Below are positions 1 through 6,303 of a stretch of DNA of 7,650 nt, piece by piece. The notes under the pieces are model-generated. The model made no database searches and was not told where the DNA came from. It worked only from the letters and a program-made list of their open reading frames with translations. Both the position numbers and the translations under genes were made by a program. The stretch is from an uncultured Eubacteriales bacterium (GTDB taxonomy: Bacteria; Bacillota; Clostridia; Peptostreptococcales; Anaerovoracaceae), in assembly GCA_902793875.1 (NCBI GenBank), contig CADBFL010000073.1, positions 1 through 7,650 on the forward strand, read 5' to 3'. Every line of letters starts with the position of its first letter. Position 1 is the stretch's first letter.

Positions 1-1679
1 TGTGCCTGCTCATTTGCGTCCTCATGCTTCTGGACATGGCGCAGAAGAACTACAACAACATAGACATCTATCACTGGACCATACTGATCCTGGTACCTGT
101 TATCGTGATGGCGTACCTGCTCAAGACTACGGTAAAGAATCCGGACGCAGCCTATGTGCTGATGTGTTTCCAGTATCTTGACACAGCCTTCCTCTCGGTC
201 GTGGTGATATTTTACCTTCTGCACAACGCCGGCGTGACGGCAAAGCCGTGGATGAAGATCACGCTGTACGGACTCGGAGTCGTGCACATGGTAGTCGTCT
301 GCCTCTGCATCAACACCGACCTTTATTACAGCAAAGTCGAGGTCATAGAGTCGCACAGCGGGAATATCGTCCACGTGAGCCCGGGCCCGCTTATGGTGTA
401 TCACTACATATATCTGGTCATCATGGGGCTCTGCCTTGCTGCTGTCGTGGCTATAGGGATCAGACGCAGGGGAAGATATGATCTTGCGAACATGGTGATA
501 TACCTGTGCATCCCGTTCATCAGCGTGGCCACGTACATAGTCGAAGGACTGACCGGAGCAGAGTATTCGATGCTTCCGGTCGCATATACCATCCTGGACG
601 TTGTCATAGCGCTTTATTATGACGGAGCTCATACCCACGATATCGCATTCCTTATCGCAGACCATCATAAATCCGATTCGACCAGGGCATATGCCGCCTT
701 CGGACTGAACGGAAGGTTCCTCAGCTGCAACGAAAAGAGCTATGAATTCCTGCCTTTCCTGAAGGACATAAATGTGAACGACAAGCTCCCGAATGGGGAC
801 AGGATCGCGGATATCATCCTCGATCTGATCGACTCTTTCGAGCGCGATGAGCTCAGGTCCGTGAGATACCGTCTCGGAGACCTGACCTGCGAATGCGAGA
901 TATCTTACTTCTCCCTGCATGAGGGAGGCGCGAAGCACGGATACCTGCTGGACATACACGACGCGACAAAGGAGCAGGAGAACTACGATCTGATACAGAG
1001 CTACAACGAAAGGCTCAATGAAGAGGTCGAAGAAAAAACTGAAAACATACGCGACATGCAGCGCAAGATCGTGCTGGGAATGGCCGGCATCATAGAAAAC
1101 CGTGACAACAACACGGGCGGTCACGTAAAGAGGACCAGTGACATAATAAAGATCATCGTCGACGAGATAACGGCGCGCGGCAGCATGGAGATCAGCGAGC
1201 AGATGGCTGAAGACATAGTCAGGGCCGCCCCTACCCACGACCTGGGCAAGGTCGCGATAGACAACAGCATCCTCAACAAGCCGGGAAAGTTCACCGACGA
1301 GGAATACGAGATAATGAAGACGCATTCGACGAAGAGCGGCGAGATGGTGATGATACTGCTCGACGGCGTCGAGGAGGAGCGCTTCGTAAAGGTGGCCTAC
1401 AACGTGGCGCGCTACCATCACGAGAGATGGGACGGGCGCGGCTATCCCGAGGGACTGGTCGGCACCATGATACCTCTCGAGGCCAGGATAATGGCCATAG
1501 CGGATGTATATGACGCGCTTGTGAGCAAGAGGGTATACAAGGACCCGATGAGCTTCGAAAAAAGCGCATCCATAATGTGCGAGTGCATGGGCACTCAGTT
1601 TGACCCGAACATGAAGGCGGTGTTCCTGGGCTGCAGGGAAAAGCTCGAAGAATACTACAGGAATGCCGGAGAACAATGA
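1..1679 (+). CDS. Membrane-bound 7TM-like / PAS-like / HD-GYP signalling protein (5' partial), putative c-di-GMP phosphodiesterase
   Basis: The reading frame is open to the left edge, and the residues before the first ATG (position 24) are hydrophobic, so the true start probably lies outside the window. Numbering here is from that ATG. Six hydrophobic segments follow (about 16-34, 43-66, 79-97, 124-146, 156-173, 181-199), plus the tail of one cut at the edge. This suggests a seven-helix sensor like the N-terminal region of some 7TM histidine kinases. Residues about 220-312 look like a PAS domain, 318-350 like a charged coiled-coil linker, and about 350-545 are an HD-GYP domain. The HD-GYP motifs are TGGH (H367), THDLGK (H405, D406), MKTH (H434), HHERWDGRGYP (465-475) and ADVYDAL (D494). 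The metal ligands and the GYP signature are intact, so cyclic-di-GMP hydrolysis is the expected reaction; activity and ligand are inferred. The gene is probably co-transcribed with the activase that starts 22 bases downstream. It uses many ATA isoleucine codons. Confidence 0.9.
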   Translation, partial: CLLICVLMLLDMAQKNYNNIDIYHWTILILVPVIVMAYLLKTTVKNPDAAYVLMCFQYLDTAFLSVVVIFYLLHNAGVTAKPWMKITLYGLGVVHMVVVCLCINTDLYYSKVEVIESHSGNIVHVSPGPLMVYHYIYLVIMGLCLAAVVAIGIRRRGRYDLANMVIYLCIPFISVATYIVEGLTGAEYSMLPVAYTILDVVIALYYDGAHTHDIAFLIADHHKSDSTRAYAAFGLNGRFLSCNEKSYEFLPFLKDINVNDKLPNGDRIADIILDLIDSFERDELRSVRYRLGDLTCECEISYFSLHEGGAKHGYLLDIHDATKEQENYDLIQSYNERLNEEVEEKTENIRDMQRKIVLGMAGIIENRDNNTGGHVKRTSDIIKIIVDEITARGSMEISEQMAEDIVRAAPTHDLGKVAIDNSILNKPGKFTDEEYEIMKTHSTKSGEMVMILLDGVEEERFVKVAYNVARYHHERWDGRGYPEGLVGTMIPLEARIMAIADVYDALVSKRVYKDPMSFEKSASIMCECMGTQFDPNMKAVFLGCREKLEEYYRNAGEQ

Positions 1680-1683
1680 TAAG

Positions 1684-1690
1684 AAGGAGG
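1684..1690 (+). promoter_or_regulatory. Ribosome-binding site that sets the activase start
   Basis: AAGGAGG lies 11 bases before the ATG at 1702. It lies inside the coding sequence if the in-frame ATG at 1663 were used. It therefore favours 1702 as the start and removes a 17-base overlap with the upstream gene. Confidence 0.75.
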
Positions 1691-1701
1691 CCTGCACAAA
1701 G

Positions 1702-2613
1702 ATGCATGCGGTTACGAATATACAGAAATACTCGATACACGACGGCGACGGCATAAGGACAACGGTCTTTTTCAAGGGCTGCCATCTGAGGTGCTGGTGG
1801 TGCCATAATCCCGAAACGCAGCGCTTTGAGCCTGAGCTTCAGGTGGATGCCGAAAAATGCACCGGATGCGGCCGCTGCGAAGCGATATGTCCGGCCGGAG
1901 CGATATCCTTCGGCATGGAGCGCAAGGCGGCGATCGACAGGGACAAATGCCTGGTCTGCGGCCGCTGCGCTGATGTATGCCCGGGAAACATAAGGACTCT
2001 TGTCGGAAGGGACTACAGCGTAAAGGAGCTCGTGAAGATCTGCCTTCAGGACCAGATGTTCTACGAGGAATCCCACGGAGGCGTGACCCTTTCGGGCGGA
2101 GAGGTCATGGCAATGGATCCGGATTACATACTCGAACTCGTCAGAACGCTAAACCGTGAGGGAATAGACATCACCATAGACACCTGCGGGCAGGCGCCTT
2201 ACGCCAATTATGAAGCCCTGCTTCCGTATGTGAACACATGGCTCTACGACATAAAGGTCATGGATCACGAGAAGCACAGAAAGTACATAGGCACAGACAA
2301 TAACATTATACTGGACAACCTGAAAAGGATCGCCGGAGAGGGGGCCAGGATATACATTAGGATCCCGACGGTAAAGGAAGTCAACGGCGACGCCGATTCC
2401 ATGGCCGCGATAATGGGTTTCCTCAAAGAGAACGGCATACATCCGGCTCAGGTGAATCTGCTTCCATATCACAGCACGGGTTCGCACAAGTACGGAAAGC
2501 TCGGAAGGGAATATCAGGCAGCGGAGCTGACAGCTCCGTCGGACGAAGAAATGGAAGCCTTCGTAAAGCAATGGAACGACGCCGGGTACTCGAACGTGAA
2601 GATAGGCGGATAA
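1702..2613 (+). CDS. Glycyl-radical-enzyme activating protein (radical SAM, two extra 4Fe-4S clusters)
   Basis: This 303-residue protein should reductively cleave S-adenosylmethionine to place the glycyl radical on a partner enzyme. The radical SAM cysteines are C27, C31 and C34 (GCHLRCWWC), after the family signature SIHDGDGIRTTVFFKG. A ferredoxin-like insert follows, with two 4Fe-4S sets: C53/C56/C59/C63 and C83/C86/C89/C93. GGVTLSGGE (127-134) is the family's SAM-binding glycine motif, and the C-terminus (LLPYH, then NVKIGG) is also typical. The insert separates it from the short pyruvate formate-lyase activase PflA and places it with activases of dehydratases, decarboxylases and lyases. 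From memory it most resembles activases of trans-4-hydroxyproline dehydratase, but the substrate is not provable here. No glycyl-radical enzyme is encoded nearby. A longer start at 1663 is possible but lacks its own ribosome-binding site. Isoleucine is mostly ATA (about 16 of 23), unlike the hyd genes. Confidence 0.92.
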   Translation: MHAVTNIQKYSIHDGDGIRTTVFFKGCHLRCWWCHNPETQRFEPELQVDAEKCTGCGRCEAICPAGAISFGMERKAAIDRDKCLVCGRCADVCPGNIRTLVGRDYSVKELVKICLQDQMFYEESHGGVTLSGGEVMAMDPDYILELVRTLNREGIDITIDTCGQAPYANYEALLPYVNTWLYDIKVMDHEKHRKYIGTDNNIILDNLKRIAGEGARIYIRIPTVKEVNGDADSMAAIMGFLKENGIHPAQVNLLPYHSTGSHKYGKLGREYQAAELTAPSDEEMEAFVKQWNDAGYSNVKIGG

Positions 2614-2619
2614 CAAACA

Positions 2620-2645
2620 GCACCGTTTACTGCACCGTTTTACTG
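2620..2645. repeat. Tandem imperfect direct repeat at the terminator
   Basis: GCACCGTTTACT (2620-2631) is followed immediately by GCACCGTTTTACT (2632-2644), which differs by one T. The second copy is the left arm of the terminator stem. The first copy could pair with the same right arm almost as well (9 of 10), so two alternative hairpins can be drawn. Confidence 0.7.
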
Positions 2646-2663
2646 AAAACGGTGCGGTTTTTT
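2632..2663 (+). terminator. Intrinsic terminator after the activase gene
   Basis: A perfect 10-bp stem (GCACCGTTTT at 2632-2641 with AAAACGGTGC at 2646-2655) closes a 4-base loop and is followed by GG and six T (2658-2663). It lies 18 bases past the activase stop. The last T is also the final base of the TGA of the convergent S66 peptidase gene. On the minus strand no T-run follows the hairpin, so it should act mainly on plus-strand transcripts. Confidence 0.88.
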
Positions 2664-3694
2664 CAGCGGAGTTCCATCGAAAGGTCTGCGCGGCCGTTAT
2701 CGAAGGTCAGATGCCCCATCGCTCCGTTGATGAGCGTAAGCGACGGCTTTGTGTGACCGATGTCGGCGCTCCAGATCACAGGCACGTCAGTATCTGCAAA
2801 CACTCTTTCGAGCAGGCTGAGATAATCGATGTCCGAAGCTTCGCCCGGCAGGAACGTCCTTCCGAAAACAACGGCCGAAGCGTCATCGAAAAGTCCCATA
2901 AGCTTCATTTTGAGCATCACGTACATCAGGGCGAGAGGATCCAGCGCGAAGTTGTCGAAGAACCAGATGAGCCCGTCACGGGAGTAGCGCTTTGCGAATC
3001 CCTTGAGGTCCTCATAAGACGTTCCTATGATATCGTCTATGACATCGATGCAGCCTCCGATGAGCCTGCCCGTAACATCCAGTTTAGAGGCTTCCGTGAG
3101 TTCGCGGTCCGGACCGCTGCCTGCCGGGACGAAGAGCTGCCAGTTTACCGGAGTGTTCATCTCATAGCAGCCGGTCTCCTCATCGAATCCCTCCGGAGCC
3201 CAGTACTCGTATGAATGCTGGACGGGGATATCGCCCCTAAGCACCGAAAGGGCGTTCAGCTGATACTCGTGAAGGGGCCTCCAGTCGAAAGCTCCCGCAT
3301 TGAAGCCGTATATGGTCGCGATATCGAGCTTTGAGGTCATCAGCATCTCTATGCCCGTCGGATCCGAATAGCCCGCGAACCATTTCGGGTTCCTGAGAAT
3401 GGCATTCTGATCGATATGCGGCAGCATCTCAAGAACGAAGTCGCCGCCTGAAGCGCAGATCACATTGGAGACATCAGGATCTTCGAACAGCTGATTGAAC
3501 TCGCTGCCCCTTTCGGCTGCAGAAGCTGAAGGGTAGCCTTCGCTTCTTACGCTGTCTGTCTCATATATCTCAAAGCCTTCGCCGCGAAGGACCTCAAGCG
3601 AAAGATCGAATGACTCGAGCTTGCCGCCCACGCCCGCGCTCGGCGCGCATATTCCGGTTACAGATCCTTTTTCAGGAAATTCAGGGTAGATCAT
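2663..3694 (-). CDS. S66-family peptidase (LD-carboxypeptidase / MccF-like)
   Basis: The 343-residue product matches the usual length of the S66 family. These cytoplasmic serine peptidases cut an L,D bond in cell-wall peptides during recycling, or inactivate microcin-like peptide-nucleotides. The nucleophile motif is FAGYSDPTG with S110, preceded by the family's GGDFVLEMLPHID (83-95). GGCIDVIDDIIGT (213-225) corresponds to the usual GG-N/C-L segment. ADIGHTKP carries the catalytic histidine H314, and INGA follows. The expected catalytic Glu in the third motif (usually LED or LEN) appears as Asp247 in WFFDN, judged by eye. There is no signal peptide, so it should be cytoplasmic. The start is the ATG at 3692-3694, with GGAG seven bases upstream; in-frame ATGs further out (3712 and up to 3766) have no such site. 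The gene is a single transcription unit, convergent with the activase and divergent from hydC. Substrate (murein tetrapeptide or another peptide) is undetermined. Confidence 0.88.
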   Translation of the reverse strand: MIYPEFPEKGSVTGICAPSAGVGGKLESFDLSLEVLRGEGFEIYETDSVRSEGYPSASAAERGSEFNQLFEDPDVSNVICASGGDFVLEMLPHIDQNAILRNPKWFAGYSDPTGIEMLMTSKLDIATIYGFNAGAFDWRPLHEYQLNALSVLRGDIPVQHSYEYWAPEGFDEETGCYEMNTPVNWQLFVPAGSGPDRELTEASKLDVTGRLIGGCIDVIDDIIGTSYEDLKGFAKRYSRDGLIWFFDNFALDPLALMYVMLKMKLMGLFDDASAVVFGRTFLPGEASDIDYLSLLERVFADTDVPVIWSADIGHTKPSLTLINGAMGHLTFDNGRADLSMELR

Positions 3695-3701
3695 TTCTTG
3701 T

Positions 3702-3705
3702 CTCC
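3702..3705 (-). promoter_or_regulatory. Ribosome-binding site of the S66 peptidase gene
   Basis: On the minus strand GGAG lies seven bases before the ATG at 3694. No comparable site precedes the in-frame ATGs further upstream, so it sets the start chosen here. Confidence 0.6.
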
Positions 3706-3732
3706 GTTTCATCGCTGTTGATTTGCCATATG

Positions 3733-3761
3733 AGTATAACATCCGGATCGAATGATGTTGA
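3733..3761 (-). promoter_or_regulatory. Candidate promoter of the S66 peptidase gene
   Basis: On the minus strand TATACT (3733-3738) matches the -10 consensus at five of six positions and has the extended TGn element directly before it (TGTTATACT). TCAACA (3756-3761) sits 17 bases upstream as a moderate -35 (four of six). The predicted start near 3726 gives a leader of about 30 bases. Confidence 0.6.
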
Positions 3762-3802
3762 CGCAAAAAGACAAATTAGATAAAAAATTAACGGATTAAT
3801 GA

Positions 3803-3831
3803 TTGCTGACGCTTGATTATTAATGTAAAAT
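3803..3831 (+). promoter_or_regulatory. hydC: Candidate promoter of the hydCBA operon
   Basis: TTGCTG (3803-3808), a 17-base spacer and TAAAAT (3826-3831) form the best sigma-70-type match in this AT-rich stretch. The -10 matches at five of six positions, but the -35 only at the TTG. The implied start near 3838 leaves a leader of about 70 bases. A second option is TTGACG (3758-3763) with TAAAAA (3781-3786), also 17 bases apart; its -35 overlaps that of the opposing S66 promoter. Neither can be preferred without transcript data. Confidence 0.45.
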
Positions 3832-3860
3832 GGTACTGTATGGATGACCATTTTTCCATA
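3827..3860. repeat. Two overlapping inverted repeats over the hyd promoter -10/start region
   Basis: AAAATGGT (3827-3834) is the exact inverse of ACCATTTT (3847-3854), with 12 bases between. TATGGA (3839-3844) is the inverse of TCCATA (3855-3860), with 10 bases between. The two pairs interlock and cannot both form as hairpins. The first covers the proposed -10 box, so it could be an operator. The sequence does not match the Rex consensus I know. Confidence 0.5.
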
Positions 3861-3909
3861 AATGTAAGTGTAGATCAAAAGACGTAGAGATGAAGGAGGA
3901 GCTAAGCAG

Positions 3910-4398
3910 ATGAAAGTATCAAGCGTTCCTTTCAGCGGAACCAAAGAACAGGAAGCCAGGCTGCTCGAAGTGATCGCAAAGTATAAGGACATGAAAGGCG
4001 CTCTCATGCCGATCATGCAGGAGGCCCAGGATATCTACGGATATCTTCCTTATCAGGTGCAGAAGATCATTTCCGACGAAACAGGCATTCCTATCGAGAA
4101 GATTTATGGTGTAGCTACTTTCTATGCGCAGTTTTCGATGGAGCCGAAGGGCAAGTATACAGTGGCCGTTTGTCTGGGCACAGCTTGCTATGTAAAGGGC
4201 TCCGGAGCCATCCTCGAGGAGGTCGAGAAGGTACTCGGCATTCCTGATGGCAGCTGCACGGCGGACGGCAAGTTCTCGATCGAGACATGCCGCTGCGTAG
4301 GGGCATGCGGACTCGCGCCTGTCATGATCGTAGCCGGAGACGTATACGGCAAGCTCAAGCCTGAAGACGTAGAGGGCATTCTTGCCAAATACGAGTAG
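3910..4398 (+). CDS. hydC: NuoE-like gamma subunit of electron-bifurcating [FeFe]-hydrogenase (HydC)
   Basis: The 162-residue protein is a complete NuoE/HydC-type subunit: an N-terminal helical bundle (about 10-75) and a thioredoxin-like fold carrying one [2Fe-2S] cluster. The likely ligands are C88 and C93 (CLGTAC) and C129 and C133 (CVGAC, followed by GLAP). An additional cysteine, C127, sits two residues before the third ligand. In HydABC complexes this subunit docks on HydB near the flavin and passes electrons through its cluster. AAGGAGG (3893-3899) precedes the ATG by 10 bases. hydB follows after 16 bases, and the gene order hydC-hydB-hydA is the one known from Thermotoga maritima. By itself it could be a NuoE of another NAD-linked complex; the hydrogenase downstream decides the assignment. 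Confidence 0.93.
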   Translation: MKVSSVPFSGTKEQEARLLEVIAKYKDMKGALMPIMQEAQDIYGYLPYQVQKIISDETGIPIEKIYGVATFYAQFSMEPKGKYTVAVCLGTACYVKGSGAILEEVEKVLGIPDGSCTADGKFSIETCRCVGACGLAPVMIVAGDVYGKLKPEDVEGILAKYE

Positions 4399-4401
4399 CA
4401 T

Positions 4402-4407
4402 AGGAGG
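4402..4407 (+). promoter_or_regulatory. hydB: Ribosome-binding site that sets the hydB start
   Basis: AGGAGG sits seven bases before the ATG at 4415. A longer in-frame start at 4382 would overlap hydC and would place this site inside the coding sequence, so 4415 is preferred. Confidence 0.85.
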
Positions 4408-4414
4408 TTATGTC

Positions 4415-6292
4415 ATGAAATCACTGCAAGAGTTAAAAGAGATCAGAGAGGCCAAGGCAGGCCAGGTAAATATCAGGTTCAATCCTGATAATGCTGAAGA
4501 AGCAGTCAAGACATATGTCCTCGTATGCGGAGGAACGGGCTGCACATCGAACCACAGCTGGGAGATCATGGACGAGCTCAAGAAGCTCATCGCGGCTGCC
4601 GGCAAGAAGGACGAGATCCAGATCATCCAGACAGGATGCCAGGGACTCTGCGCCAAGGGTCCTATCCTGGTAGTGCATCCGGGCAACGTCTTCTATCAGG
4701 AGGTCACTCCTGAGATGGTGGATCAGATCTTCAACGAGCACATCATCGGCGGCAGGCCGGTAGAGGAATTCCTCATGGTAGAGGAACTCACAAACGGCGA
4801 GAAGATCCACTATGTCGATTCCGCGTTCTATAACAACCAGATGAGAATGGCTCTCAGAAACTGCGGAAGGATCGATCCGGAGGACATCGATGAGTATATC
4901 GCTAGAGACGGATACATGGCTCTCAACAAGGCGCTCAACGAGATGACTCCTGACGATGTCATCAAGGAAGTCGTCGATTCGGGTCTGAGAGGACGCGGCG
5001 GCGGCGGATTCCCTACAGGAAAGAAGTGGATGTTCGCATCCGCTAACAGAGGGGAAGTCCAGAAATTCGTAGCCTGCAACGCCGACGAGGGCGACCCGGG
5101 CGCGTTCATGGACAGATCCATCCTTGAGGGAGACCCTCATTCGGTTCTCGAAGCCATGGCCATCGCCGGTTACGCGATCGGCGCGAACCAGGGTTATATC
5201 TATGTAAGAGCCGAGTATCCTATCGCTGTAGACAGACTGAAGATCGCTCTCGATCAGGCCAGAGACTACGGCGTGCTCGGCAAGAACATCTTCGGATCGG
5301 GATTCGACTTCGACATCGACCTGAGACTCGGAGCCGGCGCGTTCGTATGCGGAGAAGAGACTGCTCTGATGACTTCGATCGAAGGCAACAGAGGCGAGCC
5401 TCGTCCTCGTCCGCCGTTCCCGGCTGTAAAGGGTCTGTTCGCTCAGCCTACAGTTCTCAACAACGTTGAGACATATGCAAACATCCCGCAGATAATCCTC
5501 AACGGCGCAGGCTGGTTCAACCAGTACGGCACCGAGACGTCCAAGGGCACGAAGGTATTCGCTCTCGGCGGCAAGATCAACAACACGGGTCTTGTAGAGG
5601 TGCCTATGGGAACCACACTGAGAGAGGTAGTCGAGGAGATCGGCGGAGGCGTTCCTCACGGAAAGAAGTTCAAGGCCGCTCAGACCGGCGGACCTTCCGG
5701 CGGATGCATCCCTGCCAAGTCCTATGACGTTCCTATCGACTACGAGTCGCTCAAGGAGATCGGCTCCATGATGGGATCCGGCGGAATGATCGTTCTCGAC
5801 GAGGACAACTGCATGGTGGACATCGCGAAGTTCTACCTCGGATTCACGGTAAGCGAATCCTGCGGAAAGTGCACGCCTTGCCGTATCGGCACAAGGCGCA
5901 TGCTCGAGATCCTCGAGAAGATCAGCGAGGGCAGAGGAGAGATCGAAGACCTCGACAGACTGTATGATCTCGCCAAGTACATCCAGGCGAACGCTCTGTG
6001 CGGACTCGGACAGACAGCTCCGAACCCTATCCTTTCGACACTCGAGCACTTCAGGGATGAGTACGAAGCTCATATCGTAGAGAAGAGATGTCCGGCAGGC
6101 GTCTGCAAGGCTCTCCTCAACTACGTCATCGATCCTGACAAGTGCAAGGGCTGCACCAAGTGCGCGCGCAACTGTCCGGTACAGGCGATCAGCGGCGAAG
6201 TCAAGCAGCCACACGTTATCGATTCGGGTAAGTGCATCAAGTGCGGCGCCTGCATGGAGAACTGCGCATTCGGTGCCATAAGCAGAAAGTAG
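4415..6292 (+). CDS. hydB: NuoF-like beta subunit of electron-bifurcating [FeFe]-hydrogenase (HydB)
   Basis: The 625-residue protein has the full HydB layout and about the length of Thermotoga HydB. It binds NAD(H) and FMN and is the likely bifurcation site. Residues about 30-115 form a thioredoxin-like [2Fe-2S] domain (C38, C43, C75, C79). The NuoF core follows, with GRGGGGFPTGKKW (193-205, FMN/NADH loop), CNADEGDPGAF (221-231) and CGEETALM (312-319). An SLBB region lies at about 375-435. C483, C486, C489 (ESCGKCTPC) and C529 hold a 4Fe-4S cluster. The C-terminus adds two 4Fe-4S ferredoxin sets: C577/C580/C583/C587 and C607/C610/C613/C617. H553, C559 and C564 (KRCPAGVC) are further potential metal ligands, perhaps the zinc site I recall from Thermotoga HydB. 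The fused N-terminal domain argues for a trimeric HydABC rather than the four-gene Hnd type. Isoleucine is nearly always ATC (only two ATA seen), which suggests high expression. Confidence 0.95.
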   Translation: MKSLQELKEIREAKAGQVNIRFNPDNAEEAVKTYVLVCGGTGCTSNHSWEIMDELKKLIAAAGKKDEIQIIQTGCQGLCAKGPILVVHPGNVFYQEVTPEMVDQIFNEHIIGGRPVEEFLMVEELTNGEKIHYVDSAFYNNQMRMALRNCGRIDPEDIDEYIARDGYMALNKALNEMTPDDVIKEVVDSGLRGRGGGGFPTGKKWMFASANRGEVQKFVACNADEGDPGAFMDRSILEGDPHSVLEAMAIAGYAIGANQGYIYVRAEYPIAVDRLKIALDQARDYGVLGKNIFGSGFDFDIDLRLGAGAFVCGEETALMTSIEGNRGEPRPRPPFPAVKGLFAQPTVLNNVETYANIPQIILNGAGWFNQYGTETSKGTKVFALGGKINNTGLVEVPMGTTLREVVEEIGGGVPHGKKFKAAQTGGPSGGCIPAKSYDVPIDYESLKEIGSMMGSGGMIVLDEDNCMVDIAKFYLGFTVSESCGKCTPCRIGTRRMLEILEKISEGRGEIEDLDRLYDLAKYIQANALCGLGQTAPNPILSTLEHFRDEYEAHIVEKRCPAGVCKALLNYVIDPDKCKGCTKCARNCPVQAISGEVKQPHVIDSGKCIKCGACMENCAFGAISRK

Positions 6293-6303
6293 GAGGTGAG
6301 ACC

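Noticed and set aside
1291..2076. Minus-strand open frame of 261 codons across the HD-GYP/activase junction
   Set aside because: It runs antisense to two well-supported genes. Its product is low in complexity, rich in Arg, Ser and Pro, and has no family signature.
3750..3880. Possible Rex or FNR-type operator upstream of hydC
   Set aside because: TTAAC and TTGAT half-sites occur, but no pair has the spacing and symmetry of either consensus.
3832..3909. Riboswitch or structured leader in the hydC 5' region
   Set aside because: Apart from the inverted repeats already listed, no known riboswitch core could be recognised, and the leader is only about 70 bases.
3681..4016. Minus-strand open frame of 111 codons across the divergent intergenic region
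   Set aside because: It overlaps both the start of the S66 gene and hydC, and its product shows no recognisable domain. The hydrophobic stretch comes from AT-rich intergenic DNA.
4382..4414. Longer N-terminus for HydB starting at 4382
   Set aside because: It would overlap hydC and translate through the strong ribosome-binding site at 4402-4407. The extra 11 residues match nothing known in HydB.
4433..6214. Open reading frame of 593 codons on the minus strand, antisense to hydB
   Set aside because: The opposite strand has clear HydB homology across all domains. The antisense product shows no recognisable motif and is rich in Leu, Asp, Glu, Arg and Ser, as expected from reading the biased hydB codons backwards.
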